From Pleodorina starrii (taxonomy: Eukaryota > Chlorophyta > Chlorophyceae > Chlamydomonadales > Volvocaceae): DNA of 64,000 nucleotides. Within the stretch, counting starts at the first letter, position 1; each line of letters begins with the position of its first letter. Where the stretch lies: positions 8,628,501 to 8,692,500 of the forward strand of contig BRXU01000001.1 of assembly GCA_030267565.1 (NCBI GenBank). The letters are read 5' to 3'. Positions 34,830 to 48,100 of the stretch are shown in pieces. The position numbers were made by a program, and so were the translations under genes. The notes under the pieces were generated by a model, which searched no databases, was not told the DNA's origin, and saw nothing but the letters and a program-made list of their open reading frames with translations.

Positions 34830-34860
34830 AGAGAAAAGAAAATACCGCAGCGAAGGGACG
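34830..34860 (-). repeat. Dispersed repeat fragment inside right palindrome arm
   Basis: It reads gagaaaagaaaataccgcag and then cgaagggacg, the mirror of the copy at 28871-28902. This shows the element was present before the inverted duplication. Confidence 0.65.
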
Positions 34861-35120
34861 ATCTCCCCGCGGTAGAGTGTGTGTGGGGAGGGGTGCGTGT
34901 GTGTTTTTGCCGATCAACGAAGCCAGGGCAGACTGCAGTAAAGAGTGAACCCTCGCCTGCAGAACGGCTCTGCGCGCAGTTTGATGCGGTTATAACCCGA
35001 TGCAACGGCATTAAAAGCTGTATTAGTGGACCCTAGGCTATGAAGGTAAGAGCCGTCTTGTTCGTTGGCTAGGCGCTTTGGCGCTGGTCTCTGGCCCGCT
35101 CCTGATGGCGGGCGGCGGTG

Positions 35121-36174
35121 GGTAAAGATGCCTTTGCAGTTTGTGGACGCACGGAAAGACACCGGAATGGCGCCTATGCTTACATGGGCGCCGGGGCCAC
35201 GAATCGCCTGTCTAGCTGTTGTACGTGAGTGCGTGGCTATAACGGCCTTTTTGGGGGGGGGCCCGTCAATGTATCCTAAAGGTGCGCACAGCGCGTGTGG
35301 TCGGATGTGTCTTGACTAGGCTAGGATGATACGTCTGCAGCGGACGGCTTTTTTGGTGTCTTCGCTGTATGGGAGCTGGATGGCCGTTGACAAGCCCCTA
35401 GCCGCCCCAAACGGCCGATGGCTGACTTGTTGGCGGCTCGTGACTAATATAGAGTGCACGTTAGTGTGTGCTTGGCCACGCGCCCTTGTGCATGGGACGC
35501 ACGGCAGCATGCCAACGAACTAACGCCGTGAGAGGCAGTTCCACGGTCTCACATGTGCATATGACCTGTCGCAGCGGCTGTCTGCTTCAGTGGTCTCGTA
35601 TTGCTGTGGCAGCTAACAGGTGACCGGTCGAATCAATGTCGGGGTTGTTGGGCCCCATCTGGCGACATTTCCGCCTACAAATGTAATAGCACAAGGAAAT
35701 GCCTGGGCTCAGGCAAGAACGTAGGCAACTAGCCAAAAGGGGACCAGCCATGTGCGGCGCAAGGCGGGGAGACAGCAGGTCTTTCCATGGACGAGCGTGG
35801 ACATGGACGAGGCTGCGGAGGGCAGCACTATTACATCCATGTCAGCATTATCATACGTGGCCTCTTGACAGCAACCGCAACCCTTCAGCTGCAGTGTACG
35901 GCAGTACGGCCTCTGTTCATACCATTTAATTTACACCAACACCCTCACCCAACCAGGCACAGACGGTATCGGCACAACCCCCCAAACAGATTATTCACGT
36001 CTCCATCGGAAAAGGATCGCCACCCGCGCCCACGCCCGGAACAGCACAACCACACTGCACGCACCCACTTCAGCCCACAACCAGAAACCCCTCTCCGTGC
36101 GCGCATTGCTTGCCGCGCCCATGTCCCCCAATACCCTTGTGCACTATGCCGCACTCATCAACTCCGCAACTGCG
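35121..36174. other. Region between palindrome and giant gene 3' end
   Basis: No gene is supported. It contains the likely 3' UTR of the large minus-strand gene, with its polyadenylation signal candidate at 35931-35935. Confidence 0.5.
35931..35935 (-). terminator. Candidate TGTAA polyadenylation signal of the giant gene
   Basis: TGTAA on the minus strand (ttaca on the plus), about 240 bp after the stop at 36175. TGTAA is the usual signal in Chlamydomonas and relatives. Confidence 0.5.
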
Positions 36175-39100
36175 CTACACTCCCCCACCGTTGCTGCCCC
36201 CGCTGAGCCGGCCCAGGTGCATGGCAGCGTACCCCCGCCGGCTGTCCGCGGGCCGCAGCAGCGCTCCGCTACCGCCCGCTCCGCTACCGCCCCCTCGGCT
36301 GCACGTCTCACCGCCCTGGCCCGCCGACGAACCCGCCGCCGTCGCTGCATAGTCGCCCGGCGCGCTGCCCGACGCCCGCGAACCCAATGCTGACTGCTGC
36401 TGTTGCAGCAGTCGTGTCGCTGTCGCTGCCTCCGCGGAATGGCGGCGGCTGGGCAGTGATGAGCAGGGCGTGGTGCCGATCTGCCCGGGCCCGGAACCGC
36501 CCGCCGGCGGATCCCATGCGCCGGCCTGGGCATTGGCGGTGCGGTTCCGGGCCCCGCTGCTGCCGTCGCTGCCGCTGCTGCTGCTTCTGTTGCTCCTGCC
36601 GCCGCTGCTGGCGTTGGAGGCCGGTGCGTGGCGCACTGGCGCGTCCATGCGGATGGAACCGGAGCTGGTTGTGCTGGCGTTGCCTGATGAGGCACCGGCG
36701 CCGCTGCTGCAGCTGCTGCTGCTGGCCTTGATGTTGCTGACGGCACCGATAACCATTTCGTGGGCGAAAGATGCCGTGCCCAGATGCCATTGTCCCGCAC
36801 CGGCCCCAGGCCCGCTGCTGCCGCCAACAGCAGCATCAGTAGACATGTTGCTGCACGACGGCCAAAGCTGCGACGTGGGAGTGTGTCCCGCGGGGGCTCC
36901 GCACGTGGAGCCCGATACGGCAGCGACCGTGAGGATCGACGAGGCGGCGGCTGACTCCGCCGCAGCGTTCGCGGCGAAAGTGGTGAAGGTAGTACCGGCA
37001 CTGTAATGGTGGAAGGGCACGACGGTAGATGCTGTCGGCGGCTGTGCCACCTCGCGCGGCGAGCATGCGGATGTCGTGGATAGCGTGGCCATGGCGGCGG
37101 CGGCGGCGCCGCCGCTGCGAGGTGGCGGAGAGCCGTACCTGCCCGGTCGGGTTGTGGACGGCGGCCTGTCCGGCGACGACAGCAGCAGCATCGGCGACCC
37201 GAGCTGCATTTCGTACGACGATGATACCCCATACGATGATGAGGGGGCAGGCGCGGACCGCAAGCCGCCCGCACTGACGCCTAGCGCAGTTGTTGGGGCC
37301 TCCGCCCGCTGCGGGAGCCCTGCCAACGAAACGGGTGTTGATCTGAACCCAGGCAGACCCGTGGGTCGTCCTGCTGCCGGCCCCGGCCCGCCGCCCCCGC
37401 CGTCCGTCCAGGGACCCGTGCGGTGGTGTGGGATCTCCAGCTCCGCTGGGCGCAGTGACCAGAGGCCGTCGGGCTGCCTCACAGCGCCCGCGCCAGGGCC
37501 GGTCGCCCCCCCGCTCATGGTCAGCACCGCCGCCGGCGCGGCACCGGTCACCGGCTGCCGCGGCACCTCGTCGCTTTGCGCCAGACTGATGCTGCTACTG
37601 CTGCTGCCGCTGCTCCGGACGCTGTCGCACCTGCTGCCACCGCCGCCGCTCCTGCTCGCGACGCCGCTGCCATAGCTGCTGCGCAGCCGCTGCAATTGTT
37701 CATCGATGGCTGATCGACCCGCCAACCCCAGGCTACGCAGCTGCTCTCGCGGCCGGTCTTGCTGCAGCTGCTGCTGCTCCGCGCTGAGGTCCCGTGTAGC
37801 GAGGTCCTGCAGACAGCGATGCCAGGGCGGCAGCGGCTGCTGCTGATGCGGTGCCGCTGATGACGCCGGCGCGTCCGGCCCTGTCGGCTGCTGCCGCGGC
37901 TGCAGTGCCGGTACTGGCGCCGACTGCTGCTGCTGCTGTTGCTGCTGCACGTCGGCGGCCTTCATGGGGCTGAGAGCGCTGAGAGGCATGGGCAGCAGCA
38001 GCGGCGGGCGGGGCTGCGGCTCGGGACTGGGAGTTTGGGAGGCCAGAACGGCTACGCCTGCAGGCGACGGGCTGTCTGGCGTGTGCAGGGATGCGGCCCA
38101 CTCGCCGACCCGGCGAGGCGCCACCAGGTCAGCCAGGCTGAGCCGCTGCTGCCGGGAACCCTCCTGCGCTGCTGACGGGCGGTGCGTACCGGATGTGTGC
38201 GGTTGCTGCTGCGGTGGCGGCTGCGGCAGCGGCGCCGGTGAGGATGACGGCGACGGCGAGGAAGGAGGACAGGGCGCCGGCGCTACCAGGGCGCGTGCCA
38301 GCTCGGCACGGGCAGCCGCCAGTGCTGCAATGCCGCCATCGCTGCTGCTGCCGCCGCGGGGCGCCGTGCTTGGTCGCTCGACCGGCGCCGGCACGCTGGT
38401 CTCACTGTGCCTGACGGCCGCCGTGGCGTGCGGGACTGGGAAGCCACGAAAGCCTGGCGCCTCCTCAGGCGCCTTCCGGAAGGCTGCTAGGGGCTCCGAT
38501 GCTGTTGATGCCGTGGACGAGTTTGTGTAGCCTAGCTGCGGCAGCAGCTGCGCTTCTGGCTGTGCCGGCTCCAAAGGGCTTGGCCCGGCGCCCCCGCACG
38601 CTTGCTCATGCTCCGCAGCGGCAGATGGGTCGCCGCCACGTGATGCCGCAGAGGATCCACTGCAGCCTTGGCTGGGGTTCGCCGCGGTCTGTGACTCCGA
38701 CGATGTGGGCGGACGGTCGTGGTCGTCCACCTGTGCTGAGGCGCTGGCAGCGCCGCTGCCGCCGGACGAAAGCACGTCTGCCTCGCTGTAGGTCATGGCT
38801 TTCGCCGTCGCCAGGCAGGGGATTGCATCAGCACCGGCTCCCAGGGTCGCGCAGGGCCCGCCCGCGGGCGACGTGAGTTGGGAGGGCCACAGAATGCCCG
38901 CCAGTGCCTCCGCGCCGGCCGCCAGCGTCGCCGCCAGCCCGTCTCTCGGGTCCTCCCTGCCGACCGCATGCTGCAGCCCGCCCCAGCTCGCGCCACGCCC
39001 GCCGGTGCGACCGGCGTCGGCGAAGCCCTGATTGGGGCCGGGACCTGGGTCGCTGCGCGCGCCGCGGGCGCCTGCTGGCAACTCCGCGGCCGCGGCGACC

Positions 39101-42100
39101 AGGCGCCGCGCCTTGGAGATCCTGCACCAGGTCGCCTCCAGCTGCCGCCGGTGGTGCGTCAGAGCGGCCTCCGCGTCGGCGGCCTGGTGGCCCGCGTCGG
39201 CGGCGCCCCCCACTGCCGCCTCTAGCTGCGCCACCAGCTGCAGGGCGCCGCCCATTACGGGCTCGAGCTGGTCCAGCGCCGCCGCCGCCGCTGGGCTGCG
39301 CAGGAAGTCGTCATCCTGCGAGAGGACCAGGCTCCCACTGCCGCTGCTGCAACCACCACCACCGCCGCCACCGCCGCCGCCACTGCTGCTGATGCTGCTC
39401 CCTAGGCTCCCGCCACCGCTGCTGGCGTGAGGATGGAGGGCGTCAGAATTGTGGGCGCTGCCGGGTAGGCCGGCGGCGGCCGTCGCCTCGGCGGCTGCGA
39501 CTGGGTCGCTGACTGCAGGGTCTGACAGCAGCATCTGGTCAAGGACTCGGTTGATGGCCGGCAGCCTCTGGCAGTGCTGGCTGACTTCGGCCAGCAGGAC
39601 CTGTTGAGGGCGGAACGGGATTGGCAAAATGGAGAAGGAAGGTTCGGTGCGGTTGTATGGCAGGTGAAGTGTGCCGGCCAGGTCAAGCGTGCACAGTGCG
39701 AGGGCCTCTCCCGCCTGGGCCCGTGACCCCAAAGACTATGCGACCCCTCACCTGCAGATCTGAATTGACCTCGTCACCCAACGGGGCTTGAGGCTGCTGC
39801 TGCTCCTGTTGCATCTGGGGGTGGTGCTGGTGGTCAGCAGCGGGCGCGTCCGCGGCTTCAGGCGGAAGTTGAACGGCCAGGCACTGCTGCTGGTGCACGG
39901 CCAGAGCGGGCGGCTGGGAATCCTCTTGGAGCCTCCTTGCAGGCAGCACGCCCTCCTCGGATGACAAGGACGACGCCGACGACGACTCTGACACCGCCGC
40001 CGCCGATGACGATGACGACGCGGGCGACGGGATTATTAGGAGGGGCAGTCGCGCATGTGCGGCCGCCGCGACGGCGCTGGGGCTCCTGCTGCGGCGATCG
40101 GCCGGAGGCACGCTTTCAGTGGCTGCTGCTGAGATTGCGTGCGTGTAGGCCGAGGGGCCTGGATTTGGTGCGGTGGCGTCCTTGGGCCCGTCGCCGTGCG
40201 TGGCGGTGGGCGCGGCGCCGCCATAAGGCAGGGGGTGGACACCGCCGTCGCTGGAGGTCACCGGGGAGTGTGCCTGGGACTCCTCGTGGCTGCCCCAGCC
40301 GCTCCGCAAACCCTCTCCGCTGTGCGCCCCTTCGCGCCCCTCGTCAGCTGTCGGCAGCTGCACTGCACGGACTGCCACTTCCGCCAGAGGCTCCGGCGCC
40401 AGCAAACCCCTGCCACCGCTGGTTGTGCTTTTGCCAAGGCGCTCCACCATGCCGCTGTCGTACCGCTCCATGCAGCTGTCGTACCGCTCCATGCCGCGGG
40501 CGCCGGCCCCGCCACCCGAACCCCAGCCAACGCCGCGGCCGCCACCACCACTGCTCCCACCGCCGCCGTGGCTGCTGCCGCCTCCGCCGCTACCACCACC
40601 GCCGCTACGGCCGTCGCCGCTACCACCACTGCCGCTACCGCCGTCGCCGCGGCCACTGCCACCGCCGCTGCTGCCCCTCTTAAAGTCCACGTCCAGCACT
40701 GCCGCCGCCTGCTGTAGCTCGTACACTCGCGCCTGGCAGACCCGCAGCTGGCTCCTTAGCCGGTCGGACTCCTCTTGCTCTTGTGCCAGCTGCTGTTCGT
40801 GCAGCCGGGCGGCGGAGCGGGCGGCTTCGAGCCGGCGCTCGGCGGCCTGCGGTGGGAGCCGTGGGGCGAAGCAGCAGGGCTCCGTCATAGTATTGATAGT
40901 AATCAGTAATCCTTGAGGAAAGCGTGTTCTTTTGCGGGGGCTCTGGGAGGGCTGGTCGCGTCACGGAGGCATGCCGCAGCTGAGCCGCAATGGTCAGGCT
41001 TGGCCGGTGTGGCCGGTGTGAAGGCCGAACCACGGCCGTCACCTCTGTCCTGTCCTTTCTCCAAGAACGACGAGGCGGAGGAAGAGCGGGAGCGGGCGTG
41101 ACAGCCGGTCCGGCTCCGGCCGCAGCCCGCCTGCCCGGTGCCTTCAAGTGCGTACCACAGTACAGGCGCCTCCCCCCACACTGATGTGGCCCCGGTCCCT
41201 GCTCAAACCGGCCGGTTTCCGGCACACTGGCATGCATCACCTATCCCTCTTACCAGCAGCTCCAGCTGCAGCCCCTCAGACCGCTCCCTGGCCAGCAGAA
41301 GCTCCTGGTTGGTCACCCGCGCCGCCTCTTGCGCCTCCGCCAGCGCGTCCCTCGCCTCCTCCAGCTGCCGCCGCAGCTGCGCCGCCGACCCTCGCTCCGC
41401 CTGCGCCTCGCAGTCCGCCGCGAGGACCCGCGCCTCCGCCCGCTGGCGCCCCTCCCGAGCCTCCGCCAGCTGCGCCTCCAGTGCGTCCGCCGCGGCTGCC
41501 CTCGCCTCCGCTGCATCCCGCTGCGCTTGCCAGTCCACCTGCCGCCGCGCCGCCTCCACCTCCGCCTCCGCCCGCGCCTCTGCCAGCGCCCGCGCCGCCT
41601 CGCCCTGCGCCTCCGCCAGCTGGCGCACCGCCTCGGCCGCCGCCCCCTGCGCGGCACGCGCCTCGTCCTGCGCCGCCTCCGCCTCCGCCCGCGCCGCCTC
41701 TGCCGCCGCCTGCAGCCGCGCCGCCTCCGCCTCTGCCGCGCCACGCGCGCCGTGCAACTCCACCAGCAGCCGCCCCGCCTGTTCCTGCGCCGCGGCTGCC
41801 GCCGCCTCTGCAGCCGCGCGCGCCTCCGCCGCTTCCGTCAGCTGCCGCATCGCCGCCGCCTCGGCCGCCTCCGCCGCCTCTGCGCGCTGCTGCGCCTGCC
41901 GCAGCTCCCTCAGCGCCTGCTGCAGCTGCTCCTCAGCGTCCAGCAGCACCGCCCGCAGCCCCACCAGCTCCTCCTCCCGCCGCGCCGCCGCCGCCTCCTG
42001 CTGGCCCAGCCGCTCCTCCAGCCCCGCCGCCCAGCTCCTCGCGGCGGCCAGCTGCGCCGCCGCCTCGCGCGCCGCCGCCTCCTGTGCGCTGCAAAGCTCC

Positions 42101-45100
42101 CCCAGAGCCGCCTCGTGGCGCCGCTGCTGGTCTTGCAGGTGCGTCACGTCCAGCTCGCGCTGCTGCTGCAGCTGCGCCTCCATCTCCGCGCGCCGCTGCA
42201 GGGCGTCAACGGAGGGGCGGGGGCAGGGTTTGTTGAGTACGAGCAAATGGAATCGGAGAGCTGGAAGGAACGGTGTCAGAAGGGAAGAGTCAGCGAAAAG
42301 GGCAAGGTCTTCATAGGGACCGGGCGGGGCGCGTGCCGCCATGACTTCACTGGAGAGGAAGCCGCAGGACGGGAGGAGGATTAGCGTAACTGCGTCGAAC
42401 CGGGTGGCGCGTGTGCTGCGTGATGCCGGCCCCCCTCGCCTACCCCTAGAAACCGGCCATGTCCCACCTTGGCCACCTCCTTGTCTCGCTCGTCCATGGC
42501 GCTCATCGCTCGCTCGGCCGCGGCCGCCGCAGCCGCCTGCGCGGCGTCCCGCTGCGCCTCCGCGGCGCGCACCGCCTGCGACAGCACCGACTGCATGCGC
42601 TCCTCCGCCTCCGCCCGCCCGCGGCGCTCCTCCCTCAGGGTGCGCTGCTCCTCCTCCAACTGGCGTCGCAGCGAGCCGCACGCGCCATCAAATCGCTCCA
42701 CGTCGGCCTGCGAGTGGAAGGGAGGCGGAGGGTGGCGGAGACAAGTTTTGGGGAGGTATAGCGTGAGGGTTAAACTTGAATGGAGGGCTGGCTGCAGTAA
42801 GGAGGCCGGTGCTGCGCACTCGGGAAATGCAGCGAGGCGTGTGGGTAAGGGACCGCAGAGGCGGGTGCCCAAACGACTGAGACGCGTCTACGCCATCCGA
42901 ACCCTGTCCCGCCCCCAGCCCAGCCCCCGAATTTGCATTGATCAAACGTTGGCTGCGCTGGCACTGGATTTAGCTCACATTGCAAGCTTTTGCAGCAGGT
43001 CCCCATCCCGCCCCAGTTGCGCGCACCTGCAACGCCTCCACCCGCAACGCCAGCCGATCTCGCTCCCCGCTCAGCTGCTGAACCTGCTCCTCAAACCGTC
43101 GCCGCACCGACGCCAGCTCTTGGGCACCTGTGAGGGCCGTGCCCCGCAGCAGGTTGCATCAAGCCAAATCGCCGGAAGCACGTGTGGCTGGTACAAATGC
43201 AATCGTATAGAACTGGCTGCAAGCCATACGGACCGGGAGCGGGTGCGCACATTTGATGATTCCGTGACCGATCCTTGTCCGAGCTTTGTGGTCCCGCAGC
43301 AGGTTGCATGCACGTACTACTGGGAAGCAAGGCCCCGTTGTAACAACGTGTCGCATCCTGCGGCCAACTCACTTTGCTCCCGCAGCCTGGCCAAGTCCAC
43401 GCCCGCGCTGCGGCTGCGGGCCACCAGCTGGCTCGTGGCCTGCACCTGCGCCGCCACCAGGGACTGCAGCAGCTGCCGGCACTCCGTGGCCTCCTGCCGC
43501 AGCACTGAGATCGCCCGCCGGGTGGCCTGCAAGCGCGTGCGTTGGGTCGTGGCCGCAGGGAGGAAGGGTGTGTAGCGTAGATTTTCCGTTTGCTGAGGTT
43601 CACGAGCTGCAGCAGGCGCGTCACATGCTCACATCGCCTGCTGTGTTGGAGTCGCATGAGAGGAACTACACTGTCTGGGCGTATCCGAATGAGCAAAAGT
43701 GCGCCTGGGAGCCCAAATACGTACCTGCACGTGGTCGTGCTCGCGAATCGTCCATAGCCCAAATGCCCGCTCAGTCGCCGTGAGCACCTTTCCGGGCCAG
43801 TTAGGGAGCATGGAGCAAGGCATCCGCGGGGAGGGAAAATGTCAGCGGCTGTACAGCTTCCGGAGTGAGCGACAACGGGATATCAGGACGGGAAAGGGGA
43901 AGCCCACAGTGCACGCGCGCATGACACCAGGGCGTGTAGACCGCATGGCTACCCCATTTCCATCCGGCTGCCCACATCACCTCCCTTGAACCCCGCCGCA
44001 TTCCGCTACTGCTGCCTCCTAAGCAACCCAGCCCTAAGCAACCCAGCCCGGCCCCGGCCCCCGCACCCGCCGTACCGTCCTCATCAGCTTGGGCAGATCC
44101 ATCCTGACTTTCTCAACCCAGCTGCCACCCGCCCAACCCCATCCCCGCCTCACACGCCTCACCGTCTTCATCAGGTTGGGCAGGTCCGTCAGGTCCACCT
44201 GCTGCCGGAGGTCGTCCATGATCTGCCGCACCTGCAGCCCGAAGCCGCGCAGCCGCCGCCGCAGCCCCGTCGCCTCCACGAGCAGGCGTTGCTGCTGAGA
44301 ACGCACCTCCACCAACTGGGCGGACAGCTGGGCAGCCTGCACTCGCCGATCGCACAAAGGGGACAGACCAGACCGACAGACCCGAGTCACCACACCCCGG
44401 TGATGGAAGGTGTGCTGGAAGATGCAGCCGGAATGGGCTGCCGAGAAGGAACACATCCGGAGACCACTGCAGCGCGGCGCGCCCGATCGAAGCGCGTGAT
44501 GGTGCTGCGGTACGTGCTTTGTCATTAAAATCGCGCTCGGGGCTGGGCCAGCCCACCGGACCCACCTGCGCCACGGCAGAATCCGCTGCGCCCCGCGCCT
44601 CCGCCATCTCCGTCGCGTGCGCCTCCGTCTGTTGCAGCAACTGCGATTGCGCCTCCCCTGCTGCCTTCGCTGCCGCCGCCGCCTCATCCCTGGCTGCCGC
44701 AAGCTGCGCGGCCAAAGCGGCCGACGTGGCCTGCGCAGAAGGGACGTGATGTAGTGTGGTTCGCACAGACCGGGCGGCGGCCGTCTGGGATGGTGGGTAA
44801 CGCAGGTGCGGCGCGTTAGGGATGAGGCCAAGCAGCGCGGCTTATGCTGGCCTGCCGTCTTGTTGCGCAGCAGAGGCAAACGCCGGTGTGCGGCCCCGTG
44901 GAGCAGTCTGAAGCCTTTCTGAACAGTAATCGATTGCTTTGCGCACATGCGTTAAGAAGCCGCATAAGGCAGCGAGCGCTCGTGATTTGGGGGGGGGGCA
45001 GATGTGGCTGCGCTTCCGCTGGCGCGCGCTTGCTTGTTGGCTTGCCTGCTGCTGCTCCCACTCCTTGAGCTTCGCGGGGTCCTGCAGCCCAGCCGCTGCG

Positions 45101-48100
45101 CCGCTGGCGGCCTCCCCTCCGCCGGGGCCGTATCCCGGCGGCAAGCCCTGCGCCTCCGCCTCCACGGTGAGACGGGCGATGTGCTGACGGTGGCGCGTCG
45201 CGCGTGCCAGCGCCTCCGCCAGCTCGTCCTGTGCATGGGCAACAGCTTGGCATCGGAGGGTTCCTGCTTCTGGCTTTCCGTGCTAGGTGTAGGCAGCAAC
45301 GCCGCGGCGCGGTTCAGCCATGGCATCTGGCTGAACCGTGCTCGCCTCGGTCTTTGGCACGCGGACATTCAGCTCCCAGCAGCTGCAACCCTCCCAGATA
45401 CCCGTGAACCCTCGCAGCGGCTCCAAGCCTCCCAAATACCTCTAATCCCTGCATGCCCCGAACTCCGCTGCAAGCTTCACCTCGCACATCAGGCGCCCCG
45501 CCATCATCTCCCGGGCCGAGGGCAACTCACCGCCAGATCCTGGTCCTGTTGCCGCGGTGCCCCCGCCAGCAGCAGCTGCGCCCGCGAGGCAGCCCCGTGC
45601 AGCAGCAGGATGACCGCGTCGGCACGCCGCGCCGCCTCCAGGCACCTCACCTCGCGGGACCGTGCACCCCGCACCTCCAGCGCCAGCTGCTGCACGCGCA
45701 GCCGCAGCGCCGGCTCCGCGGCCGCCGCAGCCGCTGCTGCCTTGCCGGCAGCCGATCCTATGCCGTTGAAGACGCCGGCGCGGCGGTCGGACCTGGCAGC
45801 CTTGGGGCTGCTGCCAAGCTCGCCATCGCTGCTGCTGCCAAGCGCGCCCCGGCGGGCGCTGCCTTGGCGCCGCCGGTGGCGGTTGCTGCTGCGCGGCGCG
45901 ACTTCGCTGGCCTCGTCGCTGTACGACCAGGAGGAGTGCAGATCCGAGTCGTACCGGTGGCGGTAGCTGCGTACCGGCGTGACAAGTTGGCGGCGCCCGC
46001 GGTGGCGGCCATCGCGATGAGGCTGCTGCTGCTGGTCGCTGAGGCCCAGATCCAAATCCGGATCCAGCATGAGATCCGAGTCCAAATCCAGGCTCCAATC
46101 TGCACCGTCGTCGCGGTCCGACCTGAACCCCTCCCCAGCCCGCGGGTCCGCCCTGACGTTTGCCCGTCCCACGCTGCGGCTGCGGCTGTGGCTGTAGCCT
46201 CGGTGGCCGTGGTGCTGCTGCTGCTGTAGCAGGCTCCGCAGCCCCTCCCGCTCGCGCTCCCGCACAACGCCATCCTCCAGCTTGCGCCGGTACGCCACCA
46301 CCTCCGCCCGGGCCTCTCGCAGCCGTCGCCGCAGCGCCTGCACTTCGCTGTCCACCCCGGCCTTCTGTCGCACGTCCGTAGACGCTGGCGAGGCGGCGAC
46401 CTGCGGCTGTGGGTGCTGCTTCTGCTGGTGGGGCAGCAGCGCGGCGGCGAGCTGGTCGCGCAGCCCACTGAGCATCGCCGGCAGCGACGACGCGGCGGCG
46501 CTGGCGCTCTGGCCGGCGGAGGTGGCGGCGGCGGCGGCCACCGTCGCGGCCGCTGCGGCAACCGCCGCCGCCGTTGAGGACGAACCACCGCCGTGCAGCG
46601 GCGACAAGACCCCAGCGACAACCGGGGACAGCAGCCAGGGCCGCAGGCCGGGCGGCATGCCGACGTCGCCGCCTGACGCAGTTGCCGCTGCCGCGGCAGC
46701 TGCCGCGGCGACCGCCTCGATGGTGTGCGCCGGCAGGCCCAGCTGGCCCAGAACCGAGAACACGCCCTGCAGCTGCTCGGCACGGCTGCGCGCGGCGTCC
46801 GTCTGGCGCCGCGCCTCCTGCAGCTGCCGCTCCAGCTCCTGTACGGCGGCGCGCCGCTCCTCGCCGCGCCGCTCTGCCTCCGCCAGGCGCGCCCGCAGCA
46901 CGTCCGCCTCCGCCGCCGCGCCGCCCTCCAGCTCGCGTGTCGCCGCCGCCCGCGCACGCTCCCGCTCCCGCGCCTCGCTCGCCTCCGCCGCCTCGGCCCG
47001 CGCCTCCAACCGCCGCCGCAGCTCTTCCGCCTGCGCCAGGCGCTGCCGCAGCTCGCCCTCCGCCTCCTCCCGCGCACGCTTGAGCGCGGCCTCCGCCGTG
47101 CTGCGCTCCGTCGCCAGGGCGGCAGCGGCGCGCGCCTCCACAGCCGTCATGGCGGCCTGGTGGTTTGCCGCGAGCTGCGACGCGTAGCTCTGCAGCGCGT
47201 GCTCCACGCGGCTGGGGACGCTGGCGCGGATGGCCTCCAGCTCCTCCTGCAGCCGGGCGACCTGTGCGGCCGTTCGCATTCGCAGTGGACCGCGTTTCGC
47301 AAGGCATGGGTTTTTTTTAAATCACAAGGGAGCAGAGCGCGCACTGCGGTGCAGGATTTGACGGTTGGGGTATGAAGGTGGGGTGGCGGGGCGCGAGAGG
47401 GCGGCACGCGGCGCCGTTGCAACGACTCGTGGTCCAGCAACTGCATGGGGTTGGACTGGTATGGAAGCCACCAAACGTTGCATAGGTAGACAGGCCGGGA
47501 CCGGGGATGAAGTGACGGGCCCGCCATGAGATCGTGGGAATGCCGCATTCGCACCCTGAACACTGGACAGCGCCCATACGAACGCACGTTCCCAAAAGCA
47601 GTGACAGGTTGAGGTGGATCGTTGCGGCCAGCCGTCTGCACACCTGCTGCTCGCGGTGCTCGTGCGCCCGTTCCAGCGCCCGCGCGTGTTTCTTGTCCTG
47701 CTTCTCCATCCGCTGCTTCAACTTGATGACCATGTCCTGACGCGCAAGTCCCAGCATCGAGTGGCGGCGACCAGGGAACAGGAGTGCGCCAACAGAAGTA
47801 CGTTAAAGAAGAAGTCCAAGGAACGTCAATACCCTGGCGCACGACGCGTGGGGGTCCCTGCCCATCAGCGGAACCGGATTCGGGGAGCCGACGCGCCAAT
47901 GTATGCTCCGTGCGTCCACCCCAAGCCCTGCACGACCCAAGCCCTGCACCAAGTCCACCCAAGCCCTGCACGACAGGCGTGCAAATTACGCAGTGCAGAG
48001 GATGGCTCCAGTGGCACCCTGGACTGACTGCAGGATTCTCAACCCACGCAGGGTAACGAAGGCCGAACGAACTCCCGATGACCGCAACGGTGAGACCTGG

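Larger units (their letters stand above)
31920..35120. repeat. Right arm of 3.2-kb inverted repeat
   Basis: Mirror of 28608-31804. Homology runs outward to the region reading gatggcgggcggcggtgggt (about 35105-35124), then ends. Confidence 0.93.

Noticed and set aside
45442..47307. Long frames overlapping giant-gene exon 16 (minus 621 codons; plus 46282-47187)
   Set aside because: Gly/Ala/Arg or Ala/Ser shadows of an Ala/Glu/Arg coiled-coil exon. Only the frame reading VARLQEELEAIRAS joins neighbouring exons in phase.
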